NCBI GenBank assembly: GCA_022843505.1
Contig: JALHNN010000190.1
Location: forward strand, 1 to 5,885
Source: Sulfuritalea sp.
GTDB lineage: Bacteria > Pseudomonadota > Gammaproteobacteria > Burkholderiales > Rhodocyclaceae
Direction of reading: 5' to 3'
Length of the DNA: 5,885 nucleotides
In this document: one piece after another, positions 5,453 through 5,885 of the stretch
Numbering within the stretch: the first letter of the stretch is position 1
Layout: every line of letters begins with the position of its first letter
Notes under the pieces: model-generated
What the model was told of the DNA's origin: nothing
Databases searched by the model: none
The model's input: only the letters and a program-made list of their open reading frames with translations
Made by a program: the position numbers and the translations under genes

Positions 5453-5885
5453 ATGAGTGCCTACAACACGATCTCCTTCGATGCCGCCAGGTGTGACGGC
5501 TGCGGCGACTGCATGAGCGCCTGCGCCGTGGCAAAGGTTCCCAACGGGACGCAGAGCGCTGGCGCTGACGACACGGCGCGCTCGCGCATCCAGATCGGCG
5601 GCGATGCCGAAACCGGCTTCGAACTCGCACTCTGCCGCCAGTGCGGCGACCCCAAGTGCGTCACGGTCTGTCCGGCGGGTGCCTTGGCCAAGAATCTGGC
5701 TACCGGCGTCATCGATTGGGACGCGAGCAAGTGCGTCGATTGCCTGCTGTGCACCGTGGGCTGCGCCTACGCCGGCATCGCCCTGGACGAGGCCGCCGGC
5801 CGCGTCGCCAAGTGCGACATGTGTGAAGGAAGCCCGGCGTGCGTCGCCGCATGCCCGCACGACGCGCTGAAGCTGATCACCACTT
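5453..5885 (+). CDS. padI: Phenylglyoxylate dehydrogenase beta subunit, N-terminal polyferredoxin domain (PadI), partial
   Basis: The first 144 codons are visible, open to the window edge. They encode a four-cluster ferredoxin domain with 16 ligand cysteines: C14/17/20/24, C61/64/69/73, C94/97/100/104 and C121/124/130/134. The pattern is that of PadC, but the last group has only 5 residues between C124 and C130. In the known pad order the gene after padH is padI, whose product I recall as about 50 kDa, larger than a plain 2-oxoacid oxidoreductase beta subunit (about 300 residues). A polyferredoxin head fused to a thiamine-diphosphate-binding beta domain would account for that, and the operon so far lacks a beta subunit. 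If the frame instead stops soon after the edge, it would be a separate ferredoxin such as the AorA subunit of tungsten aldehyde oxidoreductases. The start has GGAGG 8 nt upstream. Confidence 0.72.
   Translation, partial: MSAYNTISFDAARCDGCGDCMSACAVAKVPNGTQSAGADDTARSRIQIGGDAETGFELALCRQCGDPKCVTVCPAGALAKNLATGVIDWDASKCVDCLLCTVGCAYAGIALDEAAGRVAKCDMCEGSPACVAACPHDALKLITT

Larger units (their letters stand above)
5340..5456 (+). other. Possible coupling leader ORF spanning the padH-padI gap (38 codons); possible ancestral padI start
   Basis: The ATG at 5340 comes 2 nt after the padH stop and has GGAG (5330-5333) 6 nt upstream. The frame runs through the whole structured gap and ends in TGA at 5454-5456, overlapping the padI ATG at 5453 (ATGA). 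The peptide is basic and unrecognised (MSAPHGRPKGRQSFHGAAQR...). Its first nine bases, ATGAGCGCC, match the first nine of padI, ATGAGTGCC, at eight positions, so 5340 may be a relic of the original padI start. Confidence 0.28.

Noticed and set aside
1820..5885. Pyruvate, 2-oxoisovalerate or indolepyruvate ferredoxin oxidoreductase instead of phenylglyoxylate dehydrogenase
   Set aside because: Those operons do not normally combine an FAD/NAD subunit and a polyferredoxin gene with an upstream DMSO-reductase-type enzyme; the order matches padE-I. Substrate still needs alignment evidence.

Overview
This GC-rich window holds one tightly packed plus-strand operon. I read it as the anaerobic phenylacetate (pad) module that turns phenylacetyl-CoA into phenylglyoxylate and then into benzoyl-CoA. 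The gene set and order match the padBCDEFGHI cluster known from denitrifying Rhodocyclales such as Aromatoleum evansii and Thauera aromatica. A betaproteobacterial, nitrate-respiring aromatic degrader is therefore the likeliest host, but nothing here fixes the species. Gene symbols rest on order plus family motifs, not on an alignment.

Layout. Positions 2-205 are the C-terminal end of a molybdopterin oxidoreductase large subunit (padB). Positions 202-849 encode a four-cluster ferredoxin subunit (padC), and 846-1760 a polytopic membrane anchor (padD). These three form the membrane-bound phenylacetyl-CoA:acceptor oxidoreductase. A 59-bp gap with a perfect 8-bp hairpin and a strong Shine-Dalgarno separates this enzyme from the next one. 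Positions 1820-2392 (padE, gamma), 2389-2685 (padF, delta ferredoxin), 2825-4063 (padG, alpha), 4066-5337 (padH, FAD/NAD subunit) and 5453-5885 (padI, cut by the window end) encode phenylglyoxylate dehydrogenase. Only the polyferredoxin N-terminus of padI is visible. The thiamine-diphosphate beta domain, which the enzyme needs and which no other visible gene supplies, is expected beyond the edge.

How it works together. PadBCD oxidises the alpha-carbon of phenylacetyl-CoA by four electrons and passes them to the quinone pool. PadE/F/G/I decarboxylate phenylglyoxylate and attach CoA. The electrons run through PadF and PadI clusters to PadH, which reduces NAD+.

Most junctions overlap (ATGA) or are 2 nt apart. 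The two exceptions inside the second enzyme are the most unusual part of the window. Between padF and padG lies a REP doublet (REPIN-like hairpin) with a compensatory base pair. Between padH and padI lies a roughly 113-bp structured element with three hairpins and a G-quadruplex motif that contains the padI ribosome binding site; near-identical 9-mers lie at its two ends. In both gaps a small open frame runs from a good start at the upstream stop codon to an ATGA overlap with the downstream start. No RNA genes, CRISPR arrays, transposase genes or clear terminators were seen.
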